IMG/VR virus record: IMGVR_UViG_3300042567_001852
Location: 1-24,336 of that record
Source: a virus
Direction: 5' to 3' (one strand)
DNA: 24,336 bases
Below the pieces are notes generated by a model that was not told the DNA's origin, made no database searches, and saw only the letters and a list, made by a program, of their open reading frames with translations. Made by a program: the position numbers and the translations under genes. Shown here piece by piece: positions 23,410-24,336 of the stretch. Numbering within the stretch: the stretch's first letter is position 1; each line of letters opens with the position of its first letter.

Positions 23410-24336
23410 ATGGCTGGCGCAGGAGTAAAACTTTTTTTATCTGGCGAAATAGCTTATGCGGCAGATATAAATCAATATTTAATGGACCAGTCCGTTTCTC
23501 TTTTTCTCAACGAAGCAGCACGAAATAGTGCATTCGGAAACGGAATACCGATAACCCAGGCGGGCGGTGATGGAAAGCCCCTGCTGACTGCTGGAAGAAT
23601 TTGCTTCCTACTGGAAGCTGCAGGTAGCACGGTCGGAAACCCTATTCGAACTATTCAATATTACGACGGTTCAACGTGGGTCGACTCGGGACAGTTCACT
23701 GTCCCTGATGGTGCAGTAACGTCGGCCAAACTAAACGCTGGAGTAGCCGGAAGCGGCCTGTCAGGTGGTGCCGGAACTGCACTTGCAGTCAATGTTGATG
23801 ATTCAACGATTGAAATCAACTCAGACACACTGAGACTTAAAGATGCAGGAATAACATCAGCAAAACTTGCTTCGGCAGTAGCCGGAAGCGGCTTGTCTGG
23901 TGGTGCTGGAACTGCGCTTGCGGTCAACGTTGATGGCTCAACTATTGAAATCAACTCAGACACACTGAGAGTTAAAGACTTAGGAATTACGTCAGGAAAA
24001 CTTGATAACAATCTTACTCTTGCAGGAAATGTTACTGGAAACCCTGCCGCTGGAACAGTCTCAACTGGCACTAGCGGTTTTGGCTATATGGGGCTACCAC
24101 AAAACGCCACCACGACAGGTGCTTATCGTCTAGTTGCGGCCGATGCTGGAAAACACATCTACTCAACAGCAACTCGCACAATAACCATTCCTGGAAATGC
24201 TACTGGTAATACACCTCAAGTTGCTTTTCCAGTTGGGACAACAATCGTTTTTGTTGCTGGTTCTGGCGCAACATTAACTTTATCAATGGATGGAACAACA
24301 ACAGACACATGTTTACTTGCAGGTCCTGGAACAAGC
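23410..24336 (+). CDS. Tail fibre protein, 3' end outside the window
   Basis: At least 309 codons, open to the right edge. ATG at 23410 is preceded by AGGAGA at 23398-23403. The N-terminal ~90 residues (MAGAGVKLFLSGEIAYAADI, QAGGDGKPLLTAGRICFLLE) probably attach to the baseplate. Residues ~103-202 hold two copies of a 45-residue repeat (VAGSGLSGGAGTALAV..., STIEINSDTLRLKD, GITSAKL), a shaft motif common in trimeric phage fibres. A later part (YRLVAADAGKHIYSTATRTI) resembles the beta domain at the fibre ends. The protein is probably the main receptor-binding fibre, but the tip lies outside this window so host specificity cannot be read. Order after the I-like protein agrees with a fibre role. 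Confidence 0.85.
   Translation, partial: MAGAGVKLFLSGEIAYAADINQYLMDQSVSLFLNEAARNSAFGNGIPITQAGGDGKPLLTAGRICFLLEAAGSTVGNPIRTIQYYDGSTWVDSGQFTVPDGAVTSAKLNAGVAGSGLSGGAGTALAVNVDDSTIEINSDTLRLKDAGITSAKLASAVAGSGLSGGAGTALAVNVDGSTIEINSDTLRVKDLGITSGKLDNNLTLAGNVTGNPAAGTVSTGTSGFGYMGLPQNATTTGAYRLVAADAGKHIYSTATRTITIPGNATGNTPQVAFPVGTTIVFVAGSGATLTLSMDGTTTDTCLLAGPGTS
23743..24012 (+). repeat. Two direct 135-bp repeats in the fibre gene
   Basis: The unit beginning GTAGCCGGAAGCGGC at 23743 recurs at 23878, a period of 135 bp or 45 codons, with high identity at both DNA and protein level (for example ATTGAAATCAACTCAGACAC in both). Each unit encodes one shaft repeat, and the high DNA identity indicates a recent duplication or gene conversion. 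Confidence 0.85.

Noticed and set aside
23661-24071. 136-codon minus-strand frame opposite the fibre repeats
   Set aside because: Its apparent internal repeats (Pro/Ala/Ser) are only the antisense reading of the fibre shaft repeats.

Overview
The window carries part of the structural (late) region of a tailed phage with a contractile tail (myovirus morphology), or a prophage of that kind. The diagnostic run is: head-tail connector, tail completion protein, tail terminator, tail sheath, tail tube, frameshifted tail assembly chaperone, very long tape measure protein, two hub-type tail proteins, OB-fold baseplate protein, gp25-like wedge protein, baseplate J protein, tail-protein-I-like protein and fibres. 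GC content is moderate (mid-40s percent, judged by eye). No tRNA, rRNA, IS element, integrase or CRISPR was seen. The host cannot be named from sequence alone. The M15-type peptidase motif in the tape measure indicates a bacterium with a peptidoglycan wall. The general gene style resembles uncultured environmental phages, but that is only an impression.

Region 1 (1-3630, all +) holds non-structural genes: a RuvC-like Holliday-junction nuclease cut by the left edge, a small coiled-coil protein, a ParB/Srx-fold protein, a second small coiled-coil protein, a PAPS-reductase-like PP-loop protein, and a second, shorter ParB/Srx-fold protein that overlaps it. The last pair has the same two-gene architecture as the IbrA/IbrB type. 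The genes are packed with overlaps or gaps of a few bases, so they form one operon.

Region 2 (3675-5216) holds a very basic Lys/Arg-rich protein on +, then two convergent genes on - that are diverged tandem copies of one acidic protein family. They are the only minus-strand genes here and have no recognised function.

Region 3 (5335-9933) covers the neck, sheath, tube and chaperone. The chaperone overlaps an unlisted -1-frame extension. A heptamer at 9739-9745 is followed 5 nt later by a 12-bp hairpin that spans the zero-frame stop, which fits programmed -1 frameshifting giving a ~238-aa fusion.

Region 4 (10001-23370) covers the tape measure protein (1577 aa, with an embedded M15-like peptidase motif), hub and baseplate proteins, a collagen-repeat baseplate protein, a glycine-rich adhesin-like protein and its small partner, gp25-like, J-like and I-like proteins. 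Region 5 (23410 to the right edge) is a tail fibre gene with 45-residue repeats, open at the window end.

No terminase, portal, protease or major capsid gene is visible; these should lie outside the window. There is no gene-free stretch over 300 bases. The longest gaps are 5217-5334 (divergent) and 7090-7200 (before the sheath gene), both annotated below.
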